From NCBI RefSeq assembly GCF_038050375.1, contig NZ_CP150886.1:4009318-4073317 (forward strand): DNA of 64,000 nt, written 5' to 3'. Origin of the DNA: Okeanomitos corallinicola TIOX110. Lineage in GTDB: Bacteria > Cyanobacteriota > Cyanobacteriia > Cyanobacteriales > Nostocaceae. A program made the position numbers and the translations under genes. How positions within the stretch are numbered: position 1 is the first letter of the stretch; each line of letters opens with the position of its first letter. Shown here one piece after another: positions 27,125 through 36,601 of the stretch. The notes below the pieces were generated by a model. That model did no database searches. It was given only the letters and a program-made list of their open reading frames with translations, and was not told the DNA's origin.

Positions 27125-28240
27125 ATGGCACAGTTCAAAATTGAAGAAGAACAAGCAGGTCTATCAATTCAAGGTACATCGGGAAACGACACTTTCGTTA
27201 GTGAACCAGGAGCTATTAACACAACCTTAATTGGTGGTGCTGGCTCAGATATCTTAAAAGGAGCTACAGGTTCACTTCTCCGTGGCGGTACTGGTAATGA
27301 TTTCTTAGAAATTGCCGGTACGGGTGGTGGAACAATGAGAGGCGGTCAAGGAGATGACACCTACAGAATACTCTTATCCAATAACGGCGTAAATGGATTA
27401 GTAATAGACGAAGCATCAGATACTACCGGAATAGATACAATTATCAGTGCTATTGACTTCTCCTTGGATAATCCAGGAGCATCTGGAATAAGTATAATAG
27501 GCGACATTGAAAACTTACGGCTTGCCGTTCTTGATCCCGGAGTCGGTCCCATATTTGCAGAAGGTAATGCCCTTGACAACACAATTATCGGTAACAGAGA
27601 AGACAATTTACTTATCGGTTTGGATGGGAACGATAGTATCTTCGGATCTTTTGGAGATGACACGATTGATGGTGGTAATGGGGATGACTTCTTAGAAGGT
27701 AATAATGACAACGATCTTATTGATGGTGGTGTTGGTAATGACAACATCTTCGGCGACTCAGCGACAATATTGACTCAAAGTGGTGACGATACTCTAAATG
27801 GGGGTGCTGGTAATGATACTCTCACAGGTGGTTTAGGTGCTGACACTTTTGAGTTTGGCGGTGCAGGTCTAGCAGCTACAGGAAATAACAGTACTACATC
27901 TATTAAACAAGATACAATCACAGACTTTAACAGTGTTCAAGGAGATATAATTAATCTTGACACTGCCAGCTTTAACGAAGCGGTTTTAGTCGGTGCTGTA
28001 GGTAACGATTTGAGTGCAGTTACCAACGGCTTCACAGCCGGCAACTTTGGTATTAACGATGATCAATTCGATGGTGGAGTGAGATTACTTCAGTCCAATG
28101 CTTACTTTGTTTATAACGTGGATAATGGCAACCTGTACTACAATCCAAACTTAGATACGAATGGAAGTGGTGGAGGTGGATTATTTGCCACATTGACAGG
28201 TATACCCACATTAACCGCTGCCGACATTGTACTGGTTTAG
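27125..28240 (+). CDS. RTX (haemolysin-type calcium-binding repeat) protein
   Basis: A 371-residue protein with nonapeptide GGxGxDxUx repeats in two blocks, about residues 35-90 (IGGAGSDIL, RGGTGNDFL, RGGQGDDTY) and 155-240 (GLDGNDSIFG, DGGNGDDFLE, GGAGNDTLTGGLGADTFEF). These fold into a calcium-binding beta-roll. There is no N-terminal signal peptide, as expected for type I secretion with a C-terminal signal. No protease, lipase or other catalytic domain is seen, so a structural or matrix role is more likely than an enzyme. It is flanked by its own promoter-sized gap and by a hairpin at 28307. Confidence 0.93.
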   Translation: MAQFKIEEEQAGLSIQGTSGNDTFVSEPGAINTTLIGGAGSDILKGATGSLLRGGTGNDFLEIAGTGGGTMRGGQGDDTYRILLSNNGVNGLVIDEASDTTGIDTIISAIDFSLDNPGASGISIIGDIENLRLAVLDPGVGPIFAEGNALDNTIIGNREDNLLIGLDGNDSIFGSFGDDTIDGGNGDDFLEGNNDNDLIDGGVGNDNIFGDSATILTQSGDDTLNGGAGNDTLTGGLGADTFEFGGAGLAATGNNSTTSIKQDTITDFNSVQGDIINLDTASFNEAVLVGAVGNDLSAVTNGFTAGNFGINDDQFDGGVRLLQSNAYFVYNVDNGNLYYNPNLDTNGSGGGGLFATLTGIPTLTAADIVLV

Positions 28241-28306
28241 TAGTCGTTATTGACTTACATACAGTAAGTATTTTTCATAACTCAAAATTTATCTTCATTG
28301 TTTTAT

Positions 28307-28335
28307 ATCCCCGACTTCTTTGAGAAATCGGGGAT
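28307..28335 (+). terminator. Hairpin after the RTX gene
   Basis: ATCCCCGA and TCGGGGAT form a perfect 8-bp GC-rich stem with a 13-base loop, followed by TCATTTTAT. It sits between the RTX stop and the next ATG, probably ending the RTX transcript. Confidence 0.6.
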
Positions 28336-28354
28336 TCATTTTATCAATAAAAAA

Positions 28355-29581
28355 ATGTCTATAGCATCTGATAATTGGATATGCTGCCAAATCGGAGCGC
28401 GTGAAAATTACGCTATCCCCAGAGCTTTACATCAACATAGACAGCTTGCAAATTTCATTACAGATGCTTGGGTATCACCTCACTCTGGATTGAATTTATT
28501 GCCTAAAAATTTATTAGCTAATTTACGAGAAAGATATCATCCTGATTTAGAACCAGCATCAGTTACATCATTTACTAATTCTCTAATTCAATTTGAATTA
28601 TCTCAAAAACTCCAAAAAACAACAGGCTGGGAAAAAGTCATTGCCAGAAATCAATGGTTTCAAAGAAAGGCAATAAAAGTTTTAAAATCAATATCTGAAA
28701 ATTTGACACATCCTCCTATCTTATTTTCCTATAGCTATGCTGCCTTAGAATTATTTAAGTTTGCCAAACAACAGGGATGGTACACAGTTTTAGGTCAAAT
28801 TGACCCAGGAATTGAAGAGGAAAAAATTGTGGCTCAAGAGTATGACAAATACCCCCAATATCGTGGTAACTGGCAACCTGCACCTAATCAATATTGGCAA
28901 AGTTGGCAAGAAGAATGTAACATAGCTGATGCAATTGTGGTAAATTCCCATTGGTCACGTCAACTGCTAGAAAAAACAGGAATTGAATCTCAAAAAATTC
29001 ATCTAATTCCTTTGGTTTATACTCCCCCAGAAACAGCTAATCAATTTATTCGTATTTATCCAGAATCATTTTCTCAAGAGCGCCCTTTAAGGGTATTATT
29101 TCTAGGACAGGTAATTTTAAGAAAAGGAATTGTAGCTGTATTAGATGCTGTGCAATTCCTAGAAGGATACCCTGTAGAGTTTTGGATAGTTGGTTCTCAA
29201 CAAATTGATATTCCACCACATCTACAAAACCATCCCCAAATGCGTTGGATAGGTCATGTTAATAGAAGTGAAACAGCACAATATTATCAAATGGCTGATA
29301 TATTTTTGTTTCCTACTCTATCCGATGGGTTTGGTTTAACTCAATTAGAAGCACAAGCATGGAAATTACCTATTATTACTTCTCGTTGTTGTGGTGAGGT
29401 AGTAAAAAATGGTATTAATGGTTGGATTTTGGAGGAAGTTAAGGGTGAAGAAATTGCTCATTTGACAAAGAATATTTTAGAAAATCCTGATAAACTTAAA
29501 AGTCTAATCAATAATTCAAATTCGCTGCTGGATTCTAATAATCTCAATTTATTTCAATCAATGCAATCTTGTATTAGGTAG
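28355..29581 (+). CDS. Glycosyltransferase family 4
   Basis: A 408-residue GT-B enzyme. The C-terminal domain is clear: LRVLFLGQVILRKGIVAVLD, WIGHVNRSETAQYYQMADIF and LSDGFGLTQLEAQAWKLP with the E-X7-E-like acidic residues. The N-terminal domain (WICCQIGARENYAIPRAL) matches a cyanobacterial group. ATG 28355 is chosen because a longer TTG start at 28298 would run through the hairpin at 28307. Donor unknown. Confidence 0.87.
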   Translation: MSIASDNWICCQIGARENYAIPRALHQHRQLANFITDAWVSPHSGLNLLPKNLLANLRERYHPDLEPASVTSFTNSLIQFELSQKLQKTTGWEKVIARNQWFQRKAIKVLKSISENLTHPPILFSYSYAALELFKFAKQQGWYTVLGQIDPGIEEEKIVAQEYDKYPQYRGNWQPAPNQYWQSWQEECNIADAIVVNSHWSRQLLEKTGIESQKIHLIPLVYTPPETANQFIRIYPESFSQERPLRVLFLGQVILRKGIVAVLDAVQFLEGYPVEFWIVGSQQIDIPPHLQNHPQMRWIGHVNRSETAQYYQMADIFLFPTLSDGFGLTQLEAQAWKLPIITSRCCGEVVKNGINGWILEEVKGEEIAHLTKNILENPDKLKSLINNSNSLLDSNNLNLFQSMQSCIR

Positions 29582-29636
29582 TGCAATCAAATATTTAGAA
29601 ATTATCAAATAAATTATCAATAAGTCATTAAACCTT

Positions 29637-30515
29637 ATGTCACCAGAAAAATTTATTATCTTTATTCATATTCAAAAAACAGCAGGTTTAAGTGTCCAAA
29701 AAATGATTAGACGTAGATATGGATCTAGTTTTTTTCAACGAATAGCTAATAAAGTGGATACCAAAATTAACAGGGTATCTCCTCCTAAAAGCTTAAAGGA
29801 GAAAATGCTTTCCTGTCAGTTTTCTGATTGCTATTTTATGGGACACTTTTGTTATGGAGTCCATGAGTTTTTACCTCAGCCATCTAAATATATTACATTT
29901 CTAAGAGAACCTATATCTCGGTTGTTATCACTATATTTTTACTCTAAGGCAAACACAACAGCATATTATCACAAACAGGCTGTCAATGCTACGATGGAAG
30001 AATTTTTCTTTAAATCCCATCTCATGGAATTAGATAATGGGATATTAAGATTTATTGTGGGAGATCAAAACAACTTATTTATTAATCGTACTCCAGTGGG
30101 TAAATTCGATGTTTCTATGTTGGAACAAGCTCAGGAAAATATAATTAATCACTTTGAATGTGTTGGTTTTTCAGAGAGATTTGATGAATCAGTTTTGCTA
30201 CTTAAAAACAAACTGGGTTGGAAAAATAGCTATTACTTAAAAAGAAATATCAGCGCGAAAAGCAAAAACAAAGAAAATATCAATCCAGCACTAATTGAAG
30301 AATTAAAGAGCAAGAATTCCTTGGATATAAAACTTTATCAGTTTGCTATGGAAAAGTTTGAACAGGAAATAAACTCTTTGGGATCACCTTTTCAAAATGA
30401 ATTACAGGTTTTTCGGAAAAATAATGAAATTTACAATCAATTTGCTTTACCCATATACAATCAATATGATTATTTGAAAGCCATTATAAATGGAAATAAA
30501 GAACGTCCTATATAA
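29637..30515 (+). CDS. Sulfotransferase (Sulfotransfer_2-like)
   Basis: A 292-residue enzyme related to that at 17516. FIIFIHIQKTAGLSVQKMI (about residues 6-24) is the 5'-PAPS loop and YITFLREPISRLLSLYFY (about 86-103) the 3'-site. FGxxFCYGVHEF-like spacing between them and FDESVLLLKNKLGWKNSYYL near 182-201 are shared with its paralogue. Sixth sulfotransferase of the island. It lies between two family 4 glycosyltransferases. Confidence 0.88.
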   Translation: MSPEKFIIFIHIQKTAGLSVQKMIRRRYGSSFFQRIANKVDTKINRVSPPKSLKEKMLSCQFSDCYFMGHFCYGVHEFLPQPSKYITFLREPISRLLSLYFYSKANTTAYYHKQAVNATMEEFFFKSHLMELDNGILRFIVGDQNNLFINRTPVGKFDVSMLEQAQENIINHFECVGFSERFDESVLLLKNKLGWKNSYYLKRNISAKSKNKENINPALIEELKSKNSLDIKLYQFAMEKFEQEINSLGSPFQNELQVFRKNNEIYNQFALPIYNQYDYLKAIINGNKERPI

Positions 30516-30568
30516 CAAATATATAAATGTTATTTAAACAGTTGTACAAACAATAACTTTTTAAGTTA

Positions 30569-31663
30569 ATGAGAGCAAAAATAAAGGTCGTTTTCTATTC
30601 TATTCTTCCATCTCCATATCAAATAGACTTATTTTCTGCACTTTCTCAGTGTTCAGAAATAGATTTAACAGTTTATTATTTTGAACCGGCTTGTGCTGAT
30701 TCTCCTTGGCCGGAAAAACCTTTACAATCTTATGAGCATATATTACCAGGATTTCATTTAGCTTGGGGTTTATCTAGATTTCATTTTAACTGGCATTTAC
30801 CATCAACTACTCAAGCTGATGTGGTTGTTCTTAATGGCTATATGAATCTTACTACTCAAATTTTACTCAGACTACAAGCAAAAAAAGTACCTTGTGTTTT
30901 CTGGGGTGAAAAAATGGTTGCTAGTTCACAAGGAATTAAAGGAACAATACAAAAATACTTAGCTCAGATTTTAAATCATTGTAGTGCGATCGCTGCTATT
31001 GGTAAAATAGCACAACAAGATTACCAGCAACGATTTCCGAATAAACTTATTTTTAACATTCCTTACTACTGCGATTTAACTAATTTTAGTAAAAATTGTC
31101 CACCAAGACCACGAAATCCTATTACTATTTTATTTTGTGGTCAAATGATAGCAAGGAAAGGGGTTGATATTTTGCTTGAGGCGTTTAATAATTTAATCCA
31201 ATCAGGTTGTGATGCTAGATTATTATTAGTAGGAAGAGAAGCAGAACTTCCACAACTGCTAAAAACACTACCTGAAAAAACTTGTCAGAAAATTGAATAT
31301 GCAGGTTTTCAGTCTCCTGAAAATTTACCGCAATTTTTCCATCAAGCTGATTTATTTGTCTTACCAAGTCGTTATGATGGTTGGGGTGTGGTAGTAAATC
31401 AAGCTATTGGTGCGGGTTTACCAGTAATATGTTCTGATGGGGTGGGTGCAGGACATGATTTAATTAAACCTGGTGAAAATGGTGATATATTTCCTAATGG
31501 TAATCTTGAAAAATTAACAGCAATTCTTATCAATTATTTACGACACTCTGATAAAATTAAACTTGCCAGTTTAGAATCAATCCAAAAAGCGACTGAACTA
31601 TCACCAGCGATTGGTGCAAAAAAATGGGTAGATGTGTTTGAAAAATTAACGAAGATTGGATAA
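30569..31663 (+). CDS. Glycosyltransferase family 4
   Basis: A 364-residue GT-B enzyme: VVFYSILPSPYQIDLFSALS at the start, ITILFCGQMIARKGVDILLE (about residues 185-204), and VLPSRYDGWGVVVNQAIGAG (about 264-283), the donor-binding region. GVGAGHDLIKPGENG follows. The family is frequent in cyanobacterial EPS clusters; donor and linkage are not predictable from sequence alone. Confidence 0.9.
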   Translation: MRAKIKVVFYSILPSPYQIDLFSALSQCSEIDLTVYYFEPACADSPWPEKPLQSYEHILPGFHLAWGLSRFHFNWHLPSTTQADVVVLNGYMNLTTQILLRLQAKKVPCVFWGEKMVASSQGIKGTIQKYLAQILNHCSAIAAIGKIAQQDYQQRFPNKLIFNIPYYCDLTNFSKNCPPRPRNPITILFCGQMIARKGVDILLEAFNNLIQSGCDARLLLVGREAELPQLLKTLPEKTCQKIEYAGFQSPENLPQFFHQADLFVLPSRYDGWGVVVNQAIGAGLPVICSDGVGAGHDLIKPGENGDIFPNGNLEKLTAILINYLRHSDKIKLASLESIQKATELSPAIGAKKWVDVFEKLTKIG

Positions 31664-31689
31664 AAATTAATTAGATTCTATTTAATTCC

Positions 31690-32853
31690 ATGCGAATTCT
31701 TTTTGTTAGTAGTAGTTCAGGTTCAAGGGGAGGAGGTGAACTATATTTAATTTATCTTGGTCAAGAATTGGCTAAAAGAGGCTATACTGTGGGGTTATGG
31801 TGTTCAGAACATCCGATAATGGATGAACTAGCTAACTCCTTCGCAGAATTTGGCGAAGTCTGGCGATCGCCCTACAATAACACATACAATCGTCAATTAC
31901 GATCCTTCACTCATATCTTTCCAAAGATTAGTCAAGAAATTATTGATCAGTGGCACAAATTTAAACCCGACATTATTCATTTTAACAAACAGAATTTAGA
32001 AGATGGTTTAGATTTATTAGCGAGTATTAATAATTTAACAATTCCCTCCTTAACAACTATCCACATTACCCAAACTCAAGCTAGTTTAGGTGCATTTTTA
32101 GGAAAATTACGGGATATAGTTGCTAAAACAACATTAAAAAAATATCAAAATCCCATAGTAGCAATTTCCGAAAATCGTGGTCAAGAATTAAAACAATTGC
32201 TTGAATTACCTAATTCATCCTCACAAAAAATAGTAATTATTAATAATGGAGTTTATATACCTGAAGAAACAGAACGTTTGGTCAAAAGACAAGCATCTCG
32301 GTTACAACTCAAAATTAATCCAGAAGAGTTACTAATAGTTGCCGTAGGGAGACTAGAAGCACAAAAACAACCACTACTATTTTTACAATGGGCTAATTAC
32401 CTCAAACACAAAATACCATCTGCTCGTTTTTTATGGGTAGGAGATGGACGTTTAACTTCTCTTTGGGATGAATGGGTAATAAAAAACAATGCCCAAGAAT
32501 ATATTCAACGCTTGGGTTGGCAAAATGATGTAACACCATATTTAGCCGCAGCAGATGGATTTTTTCATCCCGCCGCCTTTGAAGGTTTACCATTTGCATT
32601 ATTAGAAGCAATGGCTTGGCGTTTACCTTGTCTGATCACCTCTAATTTAGCAAATGAGTTAAAGTTTCCCCAAGGAGTTTGTTTTATCAACTCGGAGCAA
32701 GAAAACTTTCAAGAATTAGATAAATTTATTAATCCTCAAAATCGGAAGTTCACAGCAAATCAAGGTTATCAACTTGTAAAAGCAAGATTTTCTTTAGGAA
32801 AAATGGTAGATAAATACATATCCACATACAATAAGATAAGATTATCACGTTAA
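31690..32853 (+). CDS. Glycosyltransferase family 4
   Basis: A 387-residue GT-B enzyme. RILFVSSSSGSRGGGELYLI carries the N-terminal Gly-rich acceptor loop; IVAVGRLEAQKQPLLFLQW (about residues 217-235) starts the donor domain, and AAFEGLPFALLEAMAWRLP (about 297-315) holds the conserved glutamates. It begins 27 bases after the preceding glycosyltransferase and is probably in the same operon. Confidence 0.9.
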   Translation: MRILFVSSSSGSRGGGELYLIYLGQELAKRGYTVGLWCSEHPIMDELANSFAEFGEVWRSPYNNTYNRQLRSFTHIFPKISQEIIDQWHKFKPDIIHFNKQNLEDGLDLLASINNLTIPSLTTIHITQTQASLGAFLGKLRDIVAKTTLKKYQNPIVAISENRGQELKQLLELPNSSSQKIVIINNGVYIPEETERLVKRQASRLQLKINPEELLIVAVGRLEAQKQPLLFLQWANYLKHKIPSARFLWVGDGRLTSLWDEWVIKNNAQEYIQRLGWQNDVTPYLAAADGFFHPAAFEGLPFALLEAMAWRLPCLITSNLANELKFPQGVCFINSEQENFQELDKFINPQNRKFTANQGYQLVKARFSLGKMVDKYISTYNKIRLSR

Positions 32854-32958
32854 CCTAAATCATCGTATCTTTGTTGGTAATTTTGAATATGTCATTTATT
32901 TGGAATTAACAAGTTAAATAAATTAAAAATTAATCACATAAAACTAACATTTACAAAT

Positions 32959-34410
32959 ATGAATATTTCTAGAAATACATACTATCCACAACCACCAAAC
33001 TTCAAGAAACGCATTGCTAAAGCAACATGGACGGGAACATTTGCTATTATTTGTGGTTTATTTTTAGGCTATATCAGCATAAGTGTAGAAATGTCTCCCA
33101 GTGGCATGGCTAGTCAAGTTGCTATCATCGTAGGAATAGGGATAGTCGTTAGTATTTTGTTTGATAGTCAGCGCGGCTGGAATAACTTATTTCGATCTGA
33201 TTTAGTTTGTATATTAGCTCTTTATTTCTTAACACTGATAGAGTTTTTATTTCCCCAGCCAATCTTTGACCAACGTTTAACTTCTGAACAAACTATTAAA
33301 GCACTGGAAGTCCTACTCATAGGTTTCGGAGGTTTAGCAATTGGTCGTCATATCATATTATTTAAACCAGCACCACCACAATGGTTGGATTTTGATAATA
33401 TCCCAGATAAAACCCTATTTCGTATATTTATATTATCAACTCTTTTAGCATATTTTTATATATTCATGTCAGTTAATTTCAATCCCATAACAGTAATTGA
33501 AGAATTATTGGGTCCACGCTTTAATGTAGCTTGGGGTCGAGGTCGGTTAGGTGATTGGCGAGTATTTTTATCAGAATTAAAATTGTTTACCTATGTGATA
33601 CCTCCCCTGGCTGGGATTATTTGGAACCGCCGACAATCATTCCGCATTTGGCAGATATTTTTAGTTATTTTCATATTTACTTTTACTTTGTTTTATGGCT
33701 TTGCCAGTGGAACTCGCAATATTTTAGCAGCCTATTTTGCTACATTTTTAGGTGGATATTTACTAACTTTAAAAAGTCCTAATCTATTGAATATGGGAAT
33801 TCCTGTAGGTATCTTGGGTTATGCCATGATTTTTGCTACCCGACATATGCTCGGTTTTAGAGAAATGGGAATTAGCAACTACTTAGCAACAGCAACATAC
33901 GCAACTGAAAGAGTACAAGGAACTCTATCTGTTGACTATAATCTTTTCAGTATGGGTTTGTTGGTAGATGCTTTTCCTGTCCAACATGATTTTCTAGGAT
34001 TAGAACTACTCATAGTATTCTTAACTAAACCCATACCTAGAGTGCTTTGGCCAGATAAACCAGAAGGTTTGAGTACATCTATTGAAGAAGTCATAGGTGC
34101 TGAAGGTTGGACAGTTTCTGCTACTTATATTGGAGAAGCTTATATGATGGGTGGTATTATTGCGGTCATATTAGTATCTTTAACTCTAGGATTCTTAGCT
34201 AATTGGTGGTCGCGGACAGCAGCTTTCCACACCACCGGTTATGGTATTGTGGTTAGTGCTTTGGGATTTTTCACTGCTGCTATTTCTATGCGAAGTTTGG
34301 TAGTGTTTACAACATCCATGTTACCAATTGTAGGATTAATATTTATTGCTAAAGCTTTTCCTGGGTTATTGGGTATTAAACGTTCACCTAAAGAGTATCC
34401 ACGTATATAA
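32959..34410 (+). CDS. Oligosaccharide repeat-unit polymerase / Wzy-like membrane protein
   Basis: A 483-residue polytopic membrane protein with about ten to twelve hydrophobic segments and a large loop region around residues 290-400 (GFREMGISNYLATATYATER, LTKPIPRVLWPDKPEG). This topology and the RVLWPDKP motif fit O-antigen/EPS polymerases of the Wzy type, which join lipid-linked repeat units on the outer face of the plasma membrane. Wzy proteins are poorly conserved, so topology and context carry the call. It lies in the island between glycosyltransferases. Confidence 0.78.
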   Translation: MNISRNTYYPQPPNFKKRIAKATWTGTFAIICGLFLGYISISVEMSPSGMASQVAIIVGIGIVVSILFDSQRGWNNLFRSDLVCILALYFLTLIEFLFPQPIFDQRLTSEQTIKALEVLLIGFGGLAIGRHIILFKPAPPQWLDFDNIPDKTLFRIFILSTLLAYFYIFMSVNFNPITVIEELLGPRFNVAWGRGRLGDWRVFLSELKLFTYVIPPLAGIIWNRRQSFRIWQIFLVIFIFTFTLFYGFASGTRNILAAYFATFLGGYLLTLKSPNLLNMGIPVGILGYAMIFATRHMLGFREMGISNYLATATYATERVQGTLSVDYNLFSMGLLVDAFPVQHDFLGLELLIVFLTKPIPRVLWPDKPEGLSTSIEEVIGAEGWTVSATYIGEAYMMGGIIAVILVSLTLGFLANWWSRTAAFHTTGYGIVVSALGFFTAAISMRSLVVFTTSMLPIVGLIFIAKAFPGLLGIKRSPKEYPRI

Positions 34411-34446
34411 ATTGCAAGTTTGTAATCATTTTAAGTTAATCAGACT

Positions 34447-35628
34447 ATGAAAGTTTTACATATCATTCCTTCTGTAAGTCCTAAATTGGGAGGTCCAACT
34501 CAAGTAGTATTAAATTTAGTTAGATATTTGAGAACAGAAGGAGTAGATGTAGAAATTGCCACCACTAATGATGATGATGGTTCGTTATTAGATGTTCCTT
34601 TATTTGAATGTATAGAATATCAAGGATTACCAGTTTGGTTTTTTCCTCCTAATGCTCAAATCAAGGCTTTTTTACCTTCATTCTCCTTTAGCAGTTGGTT
34701 ATGGGAAAATATCAAAAACTACGATCTTTTAGACAACCATTATTTATTTTCCTATCTTCCGACCTGTGCTGCTATGATTTCTCAATTCCAGAATGTCCCC
34801 TATACAATTAGAACTATGGGACAGTTAGCACCTTGGGCTTTAGCACAAAGCAAAGTTAAAAAACAAGTTTATAGTTATTTAATTGAAAACCGTAATTTAG
34901 ATAAAGCTGCTGCCATTCATTGTACTTCTGTGGGAGAAAGGGAAGATGTCATCAATTTTGGAGTTAAGACACAAAAAATAGTTTTACCCTTGGGAGTAAA
35001 TCCACCTCAATTAATTGCAGATGCTAGTTCTAAGTTAAGACAGAAATACGATATCACAAATGAATTGCCAATTGTTCTTTTTCTCTCCCGTCTTCACTAC
35101 AAAAAACGTCCTGAATTATTGATTGAAGCATTGGGTAAGTTGGCTAAACAAGAACATAAATTTCATTTACTCATTGCTGGTTCTGGAGAAGATGATTATG
35201 TTCGATTTTTACAAAAAATGGTGGAATCGGCAAATATTAATCAACAAACCTCATTCGTGGGGTTTGTAAATGGATATGAAAAAGATTTAGTTTTACAAGG
35301 TTCTGATTTATTTGTACTACCTACCTATTCGGAAAATTTTGGTATTGCTTTAGCAGAAGCGATGGTGTCCGGTTTACCAGTTATTACCACTCCAGGAGTA
35401 CAAATTGCCCCAGATATTGCCGCAGCAGAAGCTGGCATCATTGTCGAAGGAGAAATTGCATCTCTATCAGAAGCTATTGTCCATCTTTTAGAACATCCCC
35501 AACAGCGGCAGCAAATGGGTAAAAAAGGCCGTATTTTTGCTCTGGAAGACTATTCCTGGGAAGCAATTGCTAAAAAGTTAGCATATACCTATCAAGAGAT
35601 ACTAAATCAAAAATATCAAACATATTAA
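34447..35628 (+). CDS. Glycosyltransferase family 4
   Basis: A 393-residue GT-B enzyme: VLHIIPSVSPKLGGPTQVVL, IRTMGQLAPWALAQSKVKK (about residues 119-137), LPIVLFLSRLHYKKRPELLI (about 208-227) and LPTYSENFGIALAEAMVSGL (about 288-307). The motif set is that of GDP-/UDP-hexose transferases frequent in exopolysaccharide operons. It begins 37 bases after the polymerase gene. Confidence 0.92.
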   Translation: MKVLHIIPSVSPKLGGPTQVVLNLVRYLRTEGVDVEIATTNDDDGSLLDVPLFECIEYQGLPVWFFPPNAQIKAFLPSFSFSSWLWENIKNYDLLDNHYLFSYLPTCAAMISQFQNVPYTIRTMGQLAPWALAQSKVKKQVYSYLIENRNLDKAAAIHCTSVGEREDVINFGVKTQKIVLPLGVNPPQLIADASSKLRQKYDITNELPIVLFLSRLHYKKRPELLIEALGKLAKQEHKFHLLIAGSGEDDYVRFLQKMVESANINQQTSFVGFVNGYEKDLVLQGSDLFVLPTYSENFGIALAEAMVSGLPVITTPGVQIAPDIAAAEAGIIVEGEIASLSEAIVHLLEHPQQRQQMGKKGRIFALEDYSWEAIAKKLAYTYQEILNQKYQTY

Positions 35629-35664
35629 TGTAGTATCCAATATCCATTATTTGGTACTACATTG

Positions 35665-36270
35665 ATGTTCTATAGAAATCAATTCTTTAATCATCTGCAA
35701 AGATACTGGATTCTTAGTTTTATCGGGTTTATACTGGCTTTAATGAGTGTAATTCCTGTGAGAATTGCCATCGCCTCTCATCAAGCACCCCAACCTCAAG
35801 TTATTTTTACCCTTGGTGGTGGACCAGAAAGAGAAAAATTTACAGCGGAATTTGCTCAAAACCATCCTAATTTAGATATTTGGGTTTCCACAGGTATTCT
35901 CCCAGCCCAAGCCTTTGCTATTTTTGACGATGCTGGTATTTCTACACATCGTCTTCATCTTGACTACCGTGCTGTGGATACTGTTACTAATTTTACAACT
36001 ATGGTTCAAAATTTTAAACAGCATCATATTCAACATATTTATCTAATTACATCGGACTTTCACCTTCCCAGAGCAAGAGCAATCGCTACTCTGGTTCTCG
36101 GTAGTCAAGGAATTACCTTTACACCCATAGCCATACCCTCAGAACAACCTCAAGAATCTATTTTTCACATTGTCCGTGACAGTGGACGCTCCCTATTATG
36201 GATAGTATCAGGACGTACCGGAGCTAGTTTTAACCCTCGCTTTCGACATCCAATGTATGCCACCAGGTAG
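35665..36270 (+). CDS. YdcF family protein (DUF218)
   Basis: A 201-residue protein with an N-terminal membrane anchor (WILSFIGFILALMSVIPVRI, about residues 14-33) and a DUF218/YdcF domain: VIFTLGGGPEREKFTAEFAQ, and the conserved LITSDFHLPRARAIATLVLG (about 128-147). Family members are linked to envelope polysaccharide metabolism, such as ElyC and SanA, but the reaction is not known. ATG 35665 is preferred over the TTG three bases earlier. It ends the main run of island genes before a 716-base gap. Confidence 0.85.
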   Translation: MFYRNQFFNHLQRYWILSFIGFILALMSVIPVRIAIASHQAPQPQVIFTLGGGPEREKFTAEFAQNHPNLDIWVSTGILPAQAFAIFDDAGISTHRLHLDYRAVDTVTNFTTMVQNFKQHHIQHIYLITSDFHLPRARAIATLVLGSQGITFTPIAIPSEQPQESIFHIVRDSGRSLLWIVSGRTGASFNPRFRHPMYATR

Positions 36271-36486
36271 ACATAATTTTATACCCTTAACAATTGACAT
36301 TCTCGAAAAAATACCTGTTAAAAAAATAAACTATACACATAAATAAGCTGTTCAGCTTTGACTAGAAAGATATTTGACCATAAGATAAATAAATGAACAG
36401 CAAAGGTGTAAAATGTTAAAACTGTATCTGAGACTTCAGTAATATAAAGTCAGCTTACTTGACTATCACTGTATGTATTGTATATT

Positions 36487-36593
36487 TACAGTAAAATTCT
36501 TTCATGAAGGGTATAAAATTGAATAATGAAATTCTTGTGGTGTAGGCATCTTGCTCGCTAGATGTGTACCTCATAACATGGGGAAGTGCTGTA
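36487..36593 (+). mobile_element. MITE-like element, diverged full copy
   Basis: A 107-bp copy beginning TACAGTAAAATTC and ending GGGGAAGTGCTGTA. The 3' part closely matches the copy at 36602; the 5' part is more diverged, so this is probably the older copy. The central palindrome is degenerate (TAGGCATCTTGCTCGC). It is eight bases from the next copy. Confidence 0.75.
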
Positions 36594-36601
36594 TAACTAT
36601 A

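Noticed and set aside
27361-27747. Open frame on the minus strand inside the RTX gene
   Set aside because: Glycine/aspartate-rich repeat DNA leaves long antisense frames; no ribosome site or family similarity.
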